A stretch of 64,000 bases of DNA from assembly GCA_965140555.1 (NCBI GenBank), contig OZ223260.1, positions 186,001 through 250,000 on the forward strand, in the 5' to 3' direction. The stretch comes from UBA1351 sp965140555 (lineage in GTDB: Bacteria; Bacillota; Clostridia; Lachnospirales; Vallitaleaceae). Position 1 is the first letter of the stretch, and each line of letters starts with the position of its first letter. Shown here one piece after another: positions 1-9,463 of the stretch. Below the pieces are notes generated by a model. It saw nothing but the letters and a program-made list of their open reading frames with translations, had not been told where the DNA came from and made no database searches. The position numbers and the translations under genes were made by a program.

Positions 1-516
1 GTTTTGTTTGACAGAAGTTGGTATAACAGAGCCGGAGTAGAACGTGTCATGGGATTTTGTACTGATGATGAATATCAAGAATTTTTGCGTAGCACACCTG
101 AGTTTGAGAAGATGCTTATTCGTTCGGGCATTATTCTCATTAAATACTGGTTTTCTGTCAGTGATGAGGAGCAAGAGAAGCGATTCCAAGACCGTATGAA
201 TGATCCGACTAAGCGTTGGAAGATCAGTCCTATGGATTTAGAGTCCAGGAAACACTGGGTGGATTATTCAAAGGCAAAGGATGAAATGATGGAGTATACA
301 GATTCGAAGCTGTCGCCTTGGTATGTCGTGCCTTCAGATAATAAAAAAAGAGCACGTATTAATTGTATCCACCATTTATTGAGTCAGATTGACTATAAGG
401 AAATCAAGAAAGAAAAATTGGAACTGCCGCCGAAACAAAAAAATGATTTTTATATACGTCCGCCAATGGATGAACAAACCTTTGTCCCGGATTATGTGGA
501 AGAAATCCTTTCGTAG
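1..516 (+). CDS. Polyphosphate kinase 2 family protein, C-terminal part
   Basis: Cut by the left window edge; the frame is open from base 1, so the TTG at position 4 is not the real start. The visible 171 residues carry the PPK2 signature FDRSWYNRAGVERVMGF, then a beta-strand/helix block (LIKYWFSVSDEEQEKRF) and the WKISPMDLESR segment typical of PPK2 kinases. The family transfers phosphate between polyphosphate and nucleotides. The P-loop half lies outside the window, so the subclass (AMP, ADP or GDP substrate) cannot be decided. It ends about 85 bp before miaB, which has its own promoter, so it is probably a separate transcription unit. Confidence 0.85.
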   Translation, partial: VLFDRSWYNRAGVERVMGFCTDDEYQEFLRSTPEFEKMLIRSGIILIKYWFSVSDEEQEKRFQDRMNDPTKRWKISPMDLESRKHWVDYSKAKDEMMEYTDSKLSPWYVVPSDNKKRARINCIHHLLSQIDYKEIKKEKLELPPKQKNDFYIRPPMDEQTFVPDYVEEILS

Positions 517-527
517 TTAAACCGACA

Positions 528-556
528 TTGCGTTTTTGACAGGAATTCGTTATAAT
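528..556 (+). promoter_or_regulatory. Candidate promoter for miaB-mutS-mutL
   Basis: A perfect -10 TATAAT at 551-556 lies 17 bp downstream of TTGCGT (528-533). A TTGACA at 536-541 is also present but only 9 bp from the -10, so it cannot act with it. A 46-nt leader separates the -10 from the miaB start at 603. Confidence 0.5.
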
Positions 557-602
557 AAAAGAACTGTCAAAAAACAAAAATGTGACGTATGGGAGGACCA
601 TA

Positions 603-2030
603 ATGGAAAGAAAGCCAATTATATTGAATCAAGATACGGATGAGGGCCTTCGTCAAAAGGCGATTATCAAAAAACTGCGAGCTGAAAATGATGCTTATTT
701 TGAAAAAAACGGAGAACGGAAGAAGATGCATATTGCAACATTTGGATGTCAAATGAACTTCCATGATTCGGAAAAACTCAAAGGTGTCCTTGAGGAAATT
801 GGATATACCTATACGGATGAGGAACAGGAAGCGGATTTTGTTGTCTATAATACGTGTGCGGTTCGTGAAAATGCGGAAACAAGGGTATTTGGACGTATCG
901 GACATCTGAAATCCCTGAAGAGAAAAAAACCGTCATTAATCATTGCCTTATGTGGATGTATGATGCAACAGGATACGGTTATTGATAAATTAAAGAAAAG
1001 CTATCGACATGTGGATATTGTTTTTGGAACACACAATATCTATAAGTTGGCGGAGCTTATTGAAACATATAATGAAACCGGAGATCCTGTGTATGATATA
1101 TGGGATTCCTATCAAGACATTGTTGAAGATTTACCGACGGTAAGAAAGTATTCCTTCAAGTCCAGTGTCAATATAATTTTCGGATGCAACAACTTTTGTA
1201 GTTATTGTATCGTCCCTTATGTTCGAGGGCGGGAACGAAGCCGCAAGGCAGAAGATATACTCAATGAAATCAAAAGATTAGTGGCTGACGGTGTTGTGGA
1301 AGTCATGTTACTCGGGCAAAATGTAAACTCTTACGGGAAGAATCTGGAAAATCCTATGAGCTTTGCTCAATTGCTAGAAGAAATATGTAAGATTGACGGA
1401 CTGGAACGTGTGCGCTTTATGACATCCCACCCCAAAGATTTATCCGATGAATTAATTGCAGTCATGGCAAAGGAAGATAAGATTTGTAAATCCCTTCATT
1501 TACCATTCCAATCAGGAAGTACAGCAATTTTGAAACGGATGAATCGCCGTTATACGAAAGAATCGTATTTGGATTTGGTTAAACGTATAAAGACTGCCAT
1601 GCCGGACATTGCATTGACAACAGATGTTATTGTTGGCTTCCCGGGAGAAACGGAAGAAGATTTCGAGGAAACCTTAGACGTTATTAACGAAGTGGGTTAC
1701 GATAGTGCCTTTACCTTCATATACTCCAAGCGGACGGGAACACCGGCGGCTCAATATGAAGAGCAAGTGGACGATGACGTCATCAAAGAGCGATTTAATC
1801 GTCTTCTTGAAGTGGTTAATCATCATGCGCATGAGAAAAGTGTTGCGCATGTAGGTGGTACTTATGACGTCTTGTTTGAGGAGAATAATGATGCGGATAA
1901 CGGTTTATTATCCGGACGTTTGGAAAATGGGCATTTGATTCATGTGAAAGCGGATGCGTCATTAATCGGCACGATACAACCGGTCAAAGTGACAAGTGCA
2001 AAATCATTCTATCTAGTAGGAGAGTTGTAA
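603..2030 (+). CDS. miaB: tRNA-2-methylthio-N6-dimethylallyladenosine synthase MiaB
   Basis: Radical-SAM methylthiotransferase that adds the methylthio group to i6A37 of tRNAs reading UNN codons. Order: N-terminal UPF0004 domain with cluster cysteines (TFGCQMNFHDSE, NTCAVRENA, CGCMMQ), radical SAM CxxxCxxC motif (GCNNFCSYCIVPYVRGRERS), LPFQSGS block, C-terminal TRAM domain. A GTG at 582 would add seven residues, but GGGAGG at 591-596 sits 6 nt before the ATG at 603, so I use 603; the product is 475 residues. It lies 2 bp from mutS. Its substrate i6A is made by MiaA, encoded downstream in the same cluster. Confidence 0.95.
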   Translation: MERKPIILNQDTDEGLRQKAIIKKLRAENDAYFEKNGERKKMHIATFGCQMNFHDSEKLKGVLEEIGYTYTDEEQEADFVVYNTCAVRENAETRVFGRIGHLKSLKRKKPSLIIALCGCMMQQDTVIDKLKKSYRHVDIVFGTHNIYKLAELIETYNETGDPVYDIWDSYQDIVEDLPTVRKYSFKSSVNIIFGCNNFCSYCIVPYVRGRERSRKAEDILNEIKRLVADGVVEVMLLGQNVNSYGKNLENPMSFAQLLEEICKIDGLERVRFMTSHPKDLSDELIAVMAKEDKICKSLHLPFQSGSTAILKRMNRRYTKESYLDLVKRIKTAMPDIALTTDVIVGFPGETEEDFEETLDVINEVGYDSAFTFIYSKRTGTPAAQYEEQVDDDVIKERFNRLLEVVNHHAHEKSVAHVGGTYDVLFEENNDADNGLLSGRLENGHLIHVKADASLIGTIQPVKVTSAKSFYLVGEL

Positions 2031-2032
2031 AC

Positions 2033-4651
2033 ATGAGCTATAAATTAACGCCGATGATGGAACAATACATGGCAATCAAAGAGCAACATAAAGATTGTAT
2101 CCTTTTTTATCGGTTAGGGGATTTTTATGAAATGTTTTTTGACGATGCAATAACAGCATCGAAAGAATTAGAAATTACGTTGACGGCTAAAAACTGTGGT
2201 TTAGAAGAAAAGGCCCCCATGTGTGGGGTGCCTTACCACTCAGCGGAAAACTATATAAGCCGTTTGATTGATAAATCTTATAAAGTAGCCATTGCAGAGC
2301 AAGTGGAAGATCCTGCGACAGCTAAGGGTATTGTAAAGAGAGAAGTTGTCCGGATTGTTACGCCCGGAGCAAACTTGAATATGCAATCTCTTGATGCTAG
2401 GAAAAATAACTACCTAATGGCTATTTGTGGGGATGTGAATCGTTATGGATTGAGTTATGTCGATTTGACAACCGGTGACTTTTATTGCACGGTGCTCCAT
2501 CATATATCCGATGTGAAAAATGAAATTGCAAAAGTGCAGCCGTCAGAATGTATTCTAGAAGAAACTTTTTCGGAGCGCGTTGAATTTGTAAGTTGGATGC
2601 GTGAGGATATGGGGATCTTTATCAATACACATCCGTCCTGGTATTTTGATTACAAAACATGTACGGATACGTTAAAACGTCATTTTAATGTTATGACCCT
2701 TTCCGGCTTGGGGTTGGATAAGAATGAAGAGAGTGTCAATGCAGGCGGCGCTTTGATTACGTATCTTCATGAAACACAAAAATCCAACTTGGATCATATT
2801 CGACATATTCAATATTATGAAGTGAGCGACTATATGCTGTTGGATATGGCAACGCGACGTAATTTGGAACTCGTTGAGACAATGCGAGAGAAAAGCAAAC
2901 GTGGCTCCTTATTGTGGGTTTTGGACCAAACAAAAACATCCATGGGTGCTAGACGCTTGCGCCAATACGTGGAAGAACCTCTAACCAAGGTTGAGGATAT
3001 GGAACGTCGGTTAGATGCCGTAGGCGAGTTTGTTGAAGATATGATGCTTAGGGAAGAGGCAAGGGAGTTGTTGGCACCAATCTATGATATGGAGCGGTTG
3101 ATGACGAAGATGACCCTTATGACGGCGAATCCGAGAGATTTGTTGGCCTTTTGCCAATCCATTGATATGTTATCTGCCATTAAACAGCTGATGGAAGGGG
3201 CATCATCAGATACCCTTCTTCAAATCGGTCAACAGTTGGACACCTTGTCGGATTTAAAAACGTTAATTGAATCCGCCATTGATGAGGAAGCCCCGATTCA
3301 GTCAAAAGAAGGTAAGATTATTAAAGCCGGTTACAATGAAGACGTCGATCGCTTGCGGAGTGCTTCAAGGGACGGTAAACAGTGGTTGGCAACCCTCGAG
3401 GCAAAGGAACGAGAAGCCACCGGTATTAAAAATATGAAAATTAAATATAATAAGGTTTTCGGTTATTATTTAGAAGTAACCAAATCCAATCTGCATATGG
3501 TACCGGATCGATATATACGTAAACAAACCCTCGCAAATGCAGAACGCTATATTACGGAAGAGCTAAAAGAGATCGAAAATACAGTCCTTGGGGCACAGGA
3601 TAAGCTTGTAAGTTTGGAATATGATTTGTTTGTTGCCGTTCGTGAAGAAATGGCAAAGAATGCATCCCGTATTAAGAAAAGTGCAGAATGTATTAAAACA
3701 TTGGATGCGCTACAATCCTTAGCACATGTTGCAGTGAACTTACGCTATACACGTCCGACCTTTAATACAGCAGGAACTATTGATATAAAGGAAGGTCGTC
3801 ATCCTGTTATTGAGAAGATGATGGGACAACAGTTTATCCCCAATGACACGCGACTTGATAATGGTAGCCATCGATTTTCTATAATCACCGGACCGAATAT
3901 GGCAGGAAAGTCAACCTATATGCGCCAAGTGGCACTTATTACATTGATGGCTCAAATCGGCTCATATGTTCCGGCAGGGCATGCTTTAATATCGCCGGTA
4001 GATCGCATTTTTACTCGTGTAGGTGCCTCGGATGATTTGGCATCCGGTAAGAGTACCTTTATGGTTGAAATGAGTGAAGTGGCCAATATTTTGCGTAATG
4101 CGACACGTAATAGTTTGGTTATACTTGATGAAATCGGACGTGGTACATCTACATTTGACGGACTTAGTATCGCGTGGGCAGTGGTGGAGTTTTTGGTCGA
4201 CCGTAATAAAATCGGAGCAAAAACACTTTTTGCGACACACTATCATGAACTGACGGAACTTGAAGGGACGATAGACGGTGTTGAGAACTATTATATTACA
4301 GTTAAGGAGAAAGAAGATGATATTATCTTTCTTCGCAAGATAGCAAAAGGTGGTGCAGACAAGAGCTATGGTATACAGGTGGCTCAATTGGCAGGTGTTC
4401 CGAGAGAAGTAATTGCACGGTCAAAAGCCATTTTGGCAGAGCTATCCGATGCGGATATTACACAAAAAACACGGGATTTACTTCATGACGTTGCCGGGGT
4501 TCAAATGGATCTATTCACTCCGCAACCGGTTGTCAAAAGTGCTGTTGAAGAAAAATTAAAAGAGATGAATGTTAACGAGTTGACACCAATACAAGCATTG
4601 AACCTCATCTATGAGTTAAAACAGCTTGTAGAGAACAAGAGTGTCGATTAA
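2033..4651 (+). CDS. mutS: DNA mismatch repair protein MutS
   Basis: 872 residues, normal MutS length. The mismatch-reading Phe-x-Glu motif is intact (GDFYEMFF, Phe31 and Glu33). The ATPase domain has Walker A GPNMAGKST (from about residue 620) and the Walker B/signature block DEIGRGTSTFDGLSIAWAV. MutS dimers bind mispairs and recruit MutL. The gene starts 2 bp after miaB and is followed 51 bp later by mutL, so co-transcription of miaB-mutS-mutL is likely. No frameshift or missing key residue was seen. Confidence 0.97.
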   Translation: MSYKLTPMMEQYMAIKEQHKDCILFYRLGDFYEMFFDDAITASKELEITLTAKNCGLEEKAPMCGVPYHSAENYISRLIDKSYKVAIAEQVEDPATAKGIVKREVVRIVTPGANLNMQSLDARKNNYLMAICGDVNRYGLSYVDLTTGDFYCTVLHHISDVKNEIAKVQPSECILEETFSERVEFVSWMREDMGIFINTHPSWYFDYKTCTDTLKRHFNVMTLSGLGLDKNEESVNAGGALITYLHETQKSNLDHIRHIQYYEVSDYMLLDMATRRNLELVETMREKSKRGSLLWVLDQTKTSMGARRLRQYVEEPLTKVEDMERRLDAVGEFVEDMMLREEARELLAPIYDMERLMTKMTLMTANPRDLLAFCQSIDMLSAIKQLMEGASSDTLLQIGQQLDTLSDLKTLIESAIDEEAPIQSKEGKIIKAGYNEDVDRLRSASRDGKQWLATLEAKEREATGIKNMKIKYNKVFGYYLEVTKSNLHMVPDRYIRKQTLANAERYITEELKEIENTVLGAQDKLVSLEYDLFVAVREEMAKNASRIKKSAECIKTLDALQSLAHVAVNLRYTRPTFNTAGTIDIKEGRHPVIEKMMGQQFIPNDTRLDNGSHRFSIITGPNMAGKSTYMRQVALITLMAQIGSYVPAGHALISPVDRIFTRVGASDDLASGKSTFMVEMSEVANILRNATRNSLVILDEIGRGTSTFDGLSIAWAVVEFLVDRNKIGAKTLFATHYHELTELEGTIDGVENYYITVKEKEDDIIFLRKIAKGGADKSYGIQVAQLAGVPREVIARSKAILAELSDADITQKTRDLLHDVAGVQMDLFTPQPVVKSAVEEKLKEMNVNELTPIQALNLIYELKQLVENKSVD

Positions 4652-4702
4652 CGATGATATAAACGTTCTATGTGTCCGAGAAAAATTGACAAGGAGGAAA
4701 CT

Positions 4703-6703
4703 ATGGGAGCCATACACATACTTGATCAAGATACCATCAACAAAATAGCTGCCGGTGAAGTCGTAGAACGTCCTCTGTCGGTGATTAAAGAACTTATAGA
4801 AAATGCAATTGATGCAAAGGCCAATGCTATTACCGTTGAAATCGAAGAGGGCGGTCTACGTCTTATCCGAATAACGGATAATGGGCATGGCATGGACAAA
4901 GAGGATGTGAATCAAGCATTTGTACGACATGCAACGAGTAAGATTACTGTGGCAGACGATTTGAATCGTATTGCATCCCTTGGATTTAGAGGGGAAGCTT
5001 TAGCGAGTATTGCTGCAGTATCAATGGTGGAATGCATGACCAAAACACGAGATGCCTTGACAGGAATTCGGTATCAAATTAATGGTGGTAAAGAGCTCGG
5101 ATTATCTGAAATTGGATGTCCGGAGGGAACGACCTTTGTTGTTCGTGAATTATTCTATAATGTCCCGGCGCGGAAGAAGTTTCTAAAGTCTGCCAAAACG
5201 GAAGGTAGCTATGTAACGGATTTGATGTATCGAATGGCGTTAAGTCACCCGGGAATATCCTTTAAGTATATTATCAATAATAAAGTAAAGCTTCACACCT
5301 CCGGTAATTTTTCTTTGAAGGATTGTATCTATCAAATTTTTGGTAAAGAGTATGCTAAACATAGTTTAGAAGTAGATTATGAATATGGGGATTATTCCAT
5401 AACAGGTTATGTCGGTGAAGCTATGTTGAGTCGTGGAAATCGACAATATGAAATCTATTTTGTTAACGGTCGATATGTAAAGTCTAAGTGGATTCAACGA
5501 GGGATAGAAGCCGGTGTAAAAGACGGAATGATGATTAATCAATACCCTTTTGCCGTCTTATTTTTACGCTGTCATCATAATCTAGTGGATGTGAATGTAC
5601 ATCCTAACAAAATGGATGTACGATTCCACGATGAAGAGAAAGTCATGGAGCATGTACGAGAAGCGATTCTTACGGCACTAACTCGACAAGAACCTGTATC
5701 TATGGTTGGTCTACCTCAGTCCAAAGAAGAAAAAGAAGCAAGCCGACAAGAAAAACAAGAGATGACATCTCAGTTGAAAGAAGCCCCGGAACCCTTTGAA
5801 GTTCATCGTCGTATACAACAACAGCATGATGCAACAAAGCGTCAGGAGAGTCAAAGTAGAAGCGTTCAAACAGAGCCAACTACATCAGAGATGCTGAAAG
5901 ACAAATCTCTTGATTTAGGGGATTCGGTGAAGGGCCATGAGAGTGATCAGGAACAAAAAAATGAAAAACATGACGTTGGATCCAAGCCTTTGATAGAGCC
6001 GATGAATGAGGATGCGGCAGTAGAATTGGAGAAAAAGAAGCTACCCAATAAGGCATCGGATACTATGCCCGAAAAAATTCAAGAACATCTGAATTTAGAG
6101 CGATTCTTGGATGAACAAAAAATTCGTCAGCACAAAATTATCGGTCAAGCCTTTAAAACCTATTGGATTGTAGAGTACAAAAAAGAGCTCTATATTATCG
6201 ATCAACATGCTGCCCATGAAAAAGTGTTGTATGAAACATGGGTTCAGAAAGTTGAGGAAGGAAACTTGGCAGGGCAGATGTTGTTGGAGCCTTTTGTTCT
6301 ACAAGTGAGTGAACGGGAAATGGCGATATATGAAAAGTTTGCCCATGATCTTGCTGCCTTGGGATTTGATGTAGAAATTTTTGGGGAGTTGACCTTGATC
6401 ATCAAAAGTGTTCCTTATCTTTTAAATGAGCCACTGCCTGCAACAGACTTTGTGAAGATTCTAGATCAGATGGTGGAAGAAGAGCGGGGAATTGCTAAAA
6501 GTGATCATTATCTGCATGAATTGGCAACGGTAGCCTGCAAGGCGGCAATAAAAGGGAATGATCGATTGAGCCATCAAGAGTACGAAAGTCTTATTGAACA
6601 ACTTTTGACCCTGAACGATCCGTATCATTGCCCCCATGGTCGTCCGACAATGGTTCGTATGAGCCAATATGAGTTGGAGAAGCGATTTAAGCGAATTACA
6701 TAG
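4703..6703 (+). CDS. mutL: DNA mismatch repair protein MutL (endonuclease type)
   Basis: The N-terminal GHKL ATPase is clear (IAAGEVVERPLSVIKELIENA, DNGHGMD, GFRGEALASI). After a long charged, low-complexity linker at about residues 325-465 comes the dimerisation/endonuclease domain. It contains DQHAAHEKVLYE, matching the DQHA(x)2E(x)4E metal-binding motif of MutL proteins that nick DNA in organisms without MutH. CPHGRPT near the C-terminus is a further conserved metal motif. An ATG at 4670 is in frame, but AAGGAGG at 4691-4697 directly precedes the ATG at 4703, which I take as the start (666 residues). Confidence 0.96.
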   Translation: MGAIHILDQDTINKIAAGEVVERPLSVIKELIENAIDAKANAITVEIEEGGLRLIRITDNGHGMDKEDVNQAFVRHATSKITVADDLNRIASLGFRGEALASIAAVSMVECMTKTRDALTGIRYQINGGKELGLSEIGCPEGTTFVVRELFYNVPARKKFLKSAKTEGSYVTDLMYRMALSHPGISFKYIINNKVKLHTSGNFSLKDCIYQIFGKEYAKHSLEVDYEYGDYSITGYVGEAMLSRGNRQYEIYFVNGRYVKSKWIQRGIEAGVKDGMMINQYPFAVLFLRCHHNLVDVNVHPNKMDVRFHDEEKVMEHVREAILTALTRQEPVSMVGLPQSKEEKEASRQEKQEMTSQLKEAPEPFEVHRRIQQQHDATKRQESQSRSVQTEPTTSEMLKDKSLDLGDSVKGHESDQEQKNEKHDVGSKPLIEPMNEDAAVELEKKKLPNKASDTMPEKIQEHLNLERFLDEQKIRQHKIIGQAFKTYWIVEYKKELYIIDQHAAHEKVLYETWVQKVEEGNLAGQMLLEPFVLQVSEREMAIYEKFAHDLAALGFDVEIFGELTLIIKSVPYLLNEPLPATDFVKILDQMVEEERGIAKSDHYLHELATVACKAAIKGNDRLSHQEYESLIEQLLTLNDPYHCPHGRPTMVRMSQYELEKRFKRIT

Positions 6704-6715
6704 AAGCACTAGTGG

Positions 6716-6766
6716 ACCGGCGCGTTCATATAGACAAATGAGTTGCGCAACTATGAACGGGCCGGT
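6716..6766 (+). promoter_or_regulatory. Large intergenic stem-loop between mutL and miaA
   Basis: Arms 6716-6730 and 6752-6766 are inverted repeats: six pairs, a 2x2 mismatch, then seven pairs. The loop carries its own 10-bp palindrome GTTGCGCAAC (6742-6751). No T-tract follows, so it is not a standard intrinsic terminator; it could be an mRNA processing or stability element, or a protein-binding dyad. Confidence 0.6.
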
Positions 6767-6821
6767 ATATTAAGACAGTTGTTATAGGAATAACTGCAGG
6801 AGAATGAAAGGAGGTGCGCTT

Positions 6822-7751
6822 ATGAATCCCAAAATGCTTGTTATTGCCGGCCCGACTGCCAGTGGTAAGACGGCAACGTCTATTGCCATGGCAAAAAGAT
6901 TGAATGGTGAAGTTATTTCAGCAGATTCAATGCAGGTTTATCAATATATGGATATAGGCTCGGCAAAAATAGAACCGGATGAAATGGAAAATATTCCGCA
7001 TCACCTTATTGACGTTTTGAATCCGGAAGAAGCCTTTGATGTCCATCGGTTTCAACAACTAGCCAAAGAGGCGCTGGAAGGTATCTATAGTCGAGGACAT
7101 ATTCCGATTATAGCTGGTGGAACAGGGTTTTATATTCAATCCCTTATCTATGACATTGACTTTACCAAAACAGATGAAGATCACCGTATTCGTGAAAAGG
7201 TCCAAGGATTCTATGAGAGGGAAGGCGAGAAAGGGCTTCATGGATGGCTGCAACAAGTTGATCCGAAGTCAGCCGAAGCAATACACCCCAATAACATTAA
7301 GCGTGTTATGCGAGCTATTGAGTATCATATGCTTACAGGAGAGAAATTGAGTGACCATAATGAAAAACAGCGATCTAAAGAATCACCCTATGACGTGACC
7401 TATGTTGTATTAACCATGGAGCGTCAATTATTGTATAAGCGCATTGATAGACGTGTCGACATCATGATGGATAAGGGGCTTTTAGATGAGGTGCGATTGC
7501 TTAAGAGTATGGGATTTGACCGTACTCAGGTATCTATGCAAGGATTAGGTTATAAAGAATTGCTGGATTATTTGGATGGTGAGATTTCTTTGGATGAAGC
7601 AATCTATCGGATAAAACGCGATACACGCCATTTTGCAAAGCGTCAGTTGACATGGTTTCGCCGAGAGAAGAATGTGCATTGGATAGAAGTGGATGCACTT
7701 CAATTTGATGTGGAAGCAATTTGTGATGAAATTATAAAAATAATGAAATAA
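6822..7751 (+). CDS. miaA: tRNA dimethylallyltransferase MiaA
   Basis: Transfers dimethylallyl from DMAPP to A37 of UNN-reading tRNAs, making the i6A that MiaB then methylthiolates. P-loop GPTASGKTA at the N-terminus, SADSMQVYQYMDIGSAK, the IAGGTGFY block and the C-terminal GLGYKELLDYLDG ... RDTRHFAKRQLTWFRR segment are all characteristic. AAAGGAGGTG (6808-6817) precedes the ATG at 6822; the in-frame ATG at 6804 lies upstream of this ribosome binding site and is rejected. The product is 309 residues, usual for the family. The order mutL-miaA-hfq is classical. Confidence 0.96.
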   Translation: MNPKMLVIAGPTASGKTATSIAMAKRLNGEVISADSMQVYQYMDIGSAKIEPDEMENIPHHLIDVLNPEEAFDVHRFQQLAKEALEGIYSRGHIPIIAGGTGFYIQSLIYDIDFTKTDEDHRIREKVQGFYEREGEKGLHGWLQQVDPKSAEAIHPNNIKRVMRAIEYHMLTGEKLSDHNEKQRSKESPYDVTYVVLTMERQLLYKRIDRRVDIMMDKGLLDEVRLLKSMGFDRTQVSMQGLGYKELLDYLDGEISLDEAIYRIKRDTRHFAKRQLTWFRREKNVHWIEVDALQFDVEAICDEIIKIMK

Positions 7752-7764
7752 GACACAATACATA

Positions 7765-7793
7765 TTGAATTTACGTTATATATACTATAGAAT
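7765..7793 (+). promoter_or_regulatory. Candidate hfq promoter
   Basis: TTGAAT (7765-7770), a 17-bp spacer and TAGAAT (7788-7793), 39 bp before the hfq start. It would allow hfq expression independent of the upstream repair genes. Confidence 0.5.
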
Positions 7794-7832
7794 AGTAATA
7801 AGTAAATATAATATAGCAAAGGGGGACAGACA

Positions 7833-8063
7833 ATGAGTAAACCAATTAATTTACAAGATGTCTTTTTGAATCAAGTTAGAAAAGATAAAATCGTTTTAGT
7901 CGTTTATTTGGTTAACGGTTTTCAATTAAAAGGGGTTGTTAAAGGATTCGATAATTTTATCGTTATTCTTGAAACAGAAGGAAAGCAACAATTGATATAC
8001 AAACATGCTATTTCAACAATTATTCCTTCTCGTGAGATCCATTTTAATACAGAAACAGTTTAG
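7833..8063 (+). CDS. hfq: RNA chaperone Hfq
   Basis: 76 residues. Sm1 motif region (VFLNQVRKDKIVLVVYLVNGFQLKG) and Sm2 with YKHAISTI, the RNA-binding signature of the Sm-fold hexamer. Hfq helps small RNAs pair with mRNAs and affects RNA stability. Only a short tail follows the Sm core, as usual in Gram-positives. AAGGGGGA lies just before the ATG. It has its own candidate promoter and is followed 37 bp later by the PLP enzyme. Confidence 0.96.
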   Translation: MSKPINLQDVFLNQVRKDKIVLVVYLVNGFQLKGVVKGFDNFIVILETEGKQQLIYKHAISTIIPSREIHFNTETV

Positions 8064-8100
8064 AAAGAATTGTACTATTATCTGAGAGGAATTCTATTAT

Positions 8101-9378
8101 ATGATATACCCAATGTATGAACATCTAGGCATTCGCCGTGATATTTATGACTTTGCTTTAGACGTTGAAGCTTCTTTGACGGAAAGGTTTAAAGAAATCG
8201 ATACCATAGCGGAAGCAAACCAGCTAAAGGTATTAGATGCAATGCAGTCCTGTCGTTTAAGTGATATACATTTTGCTCAAACGACCGGGTATGGATATAA
8301 TGATTTTGGGCGTGATACCCTAGAAGAAGTTTATGCTTCCGTATTTCATACGGAAGCTGCTTTAGTTCGTCCGCAAATTATATCCGGAACCCATGCATTA
8401 ACTCTTGCTCTTAGCGGTAATCTAAGACCGGGTGATGAAATCTTATCACCGGCAGGCGCTTTATATGACACGTTACAAGGTGTAATCGGTATAAAACCGA
8501 CGAAGGGATCTTTGGCTGAATACGGAATTACTTATAAACAAGTCGATTTAAAGCCGGATTTTTCCTTTGACTTTGAAGGTATTAAAGCAGCGATTTCTGA
8601 TAAAACCCGTTTAATATCCATCCAAAAATCCAAAGGATACGATTGGCGTCCTACCTATTCCAATGAACAAATTGGAACACTCATCCAATTTATAAGAGGA
8701 ATCAAATCGGACGTTATTATTATGGTGGATAATTGTTACGGCGAATTTGTTGAACTGAAAGAGCCAAGTGACTATGGTGCAGACCTGGTAGTCGGTTCAT
8801 TGATTAAGAATCCGGGTGGTGGACTGGCAGCATCCGGTGGCTATATCGCAGGAAAAGAAGAGTATGTCGAGAATGCTGCCGTTCGACTATCGGCTCCCGG
8901 TCTAGGGAAAGAAGTCGGTGCATCTCATGGATTACTACATGGAATGTATCAAGGCCTGTTTATGGCACCGACAGTCGTAGCTTCTGCGCATAAGACAGCC
9001 TTATTTGCGGCGGCACTATATGAACGCTTGGGATTCAATGTCATTCCGCAAAGCAGTCAAAAACGTTATGACATTATTCAAGCAATCGATATGAAAGATG
9101 AAGCAAGCGTTGTTGCCTTTTGTAAAGGAATACAAGCAGCAGCACCGGTAGACAGTTATGTAACACCGGAACCTTGGGATATGCCGGGGTATGATGCAAA
9201 GGTAATTATGGCGGCAGGTGCCTTTATACAAGGGGCATCCATTGAATTAAGTGCTGACGCCCCCATAAAGCCACCGTATACGGTGTATTTTCAGGGAGGG
9301 TTGACCTATCCCCACGGTAAATTCGGTATAATAAAATCATTGCAAACATTTGTGGAAGAAACCGGATTTACACTGTAA
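8101..9378 (+). CDS. Methionine gamma-lyase / aluminium-resistance family PLP enzyme
   Basis: 425-residue fold-type I PLP protein of the COG4100 family, annotated variously as methionine gamma-lyase family, cystathionine beta-lyase family or aluminium resistance protein. Visible features: the RPQIISGTHALTLAL substrate/PLP region, the MVDNCYGEF block holding the PLP-binding Asp, and GSLIKNPGGGLAASGGYIAG with the Schiff-base Lys. The natural reaction is not settled for this family. Its position directly after hfq is conserved in many Firmicutes. The start follows a GAGAGGA ribosome binding site. Confidence 0.85.
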   Translation: MIYPMYEHLGIRRDIYDFALDVEASLTERFKEIDTIAEANQLKVLDAMQSCRLSDIHFAQTTGYGYNDFGRDTLEEVYASVFHTEAALVRPQIISGTHALTLALSGNLRPGDEILSPAGALYDTLQGVIGIKPTKGSLAEYGITYKQVDLKPDFSFDFEGIKAAISDKTRLISIQKSKGYDWRPTYSNEQIGTLIQFIRGIKSDVIIMVDNCYGEFVELKEPSDYGADLVVGSLIKNPGGGLAASGGYIAGKEEYVENAAVRLSAPGLGKEVGASHGLLHGMYQGLFMAPTVVASAHKTALFAAALYERLGFNVIPQSSQKRYDIIQAIDMKDEASVVAFCKGIQAAAPVDSYVTPEPWDMPGYDAKVIMAAGAFIQGASIELSADAPIKPPYTVYFQGGLTYPHGKFGIIKSLQTFVEETGFTL

Positions 9379-9397
9379 ACGGTCCGATGTATTGTAT

Positions 9398-9426
9398 TTG
9401 ACAAGAAGAAATCATTTCCTTATAAT
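9398..9426 (+). promoter_or_regulatory. alaS promoter (consensus sigma-A type)
   Basis: Perfect TTGACA (9398-9403), 17-bp spacer, perfect TATAAT (9421-9426). Only about 31-37 nt separate the expected start site from the GTG start, so there is no room for a T-box leader, which often controls aminoacyl-tRNA synthetase genes in Firmicutes. Confidence 0.85.
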
Positions 9427-9463
9427 ATGGTCAATATGTTAAATGATTAGGAGGCAATTTTAG

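Noticed and set aside
536..541. Perfect TTGACA upstream of miaB as the -35
   Set aside because: It is only 9 bp from TATAAT and no other -10 lies at a workable distance.
3986..4387. Antisense 133-codon open frame inside mutS
   Set aside because: It lies opposite the conserved MutS ATPase domain with no ribosome binding site or recognisable motif.
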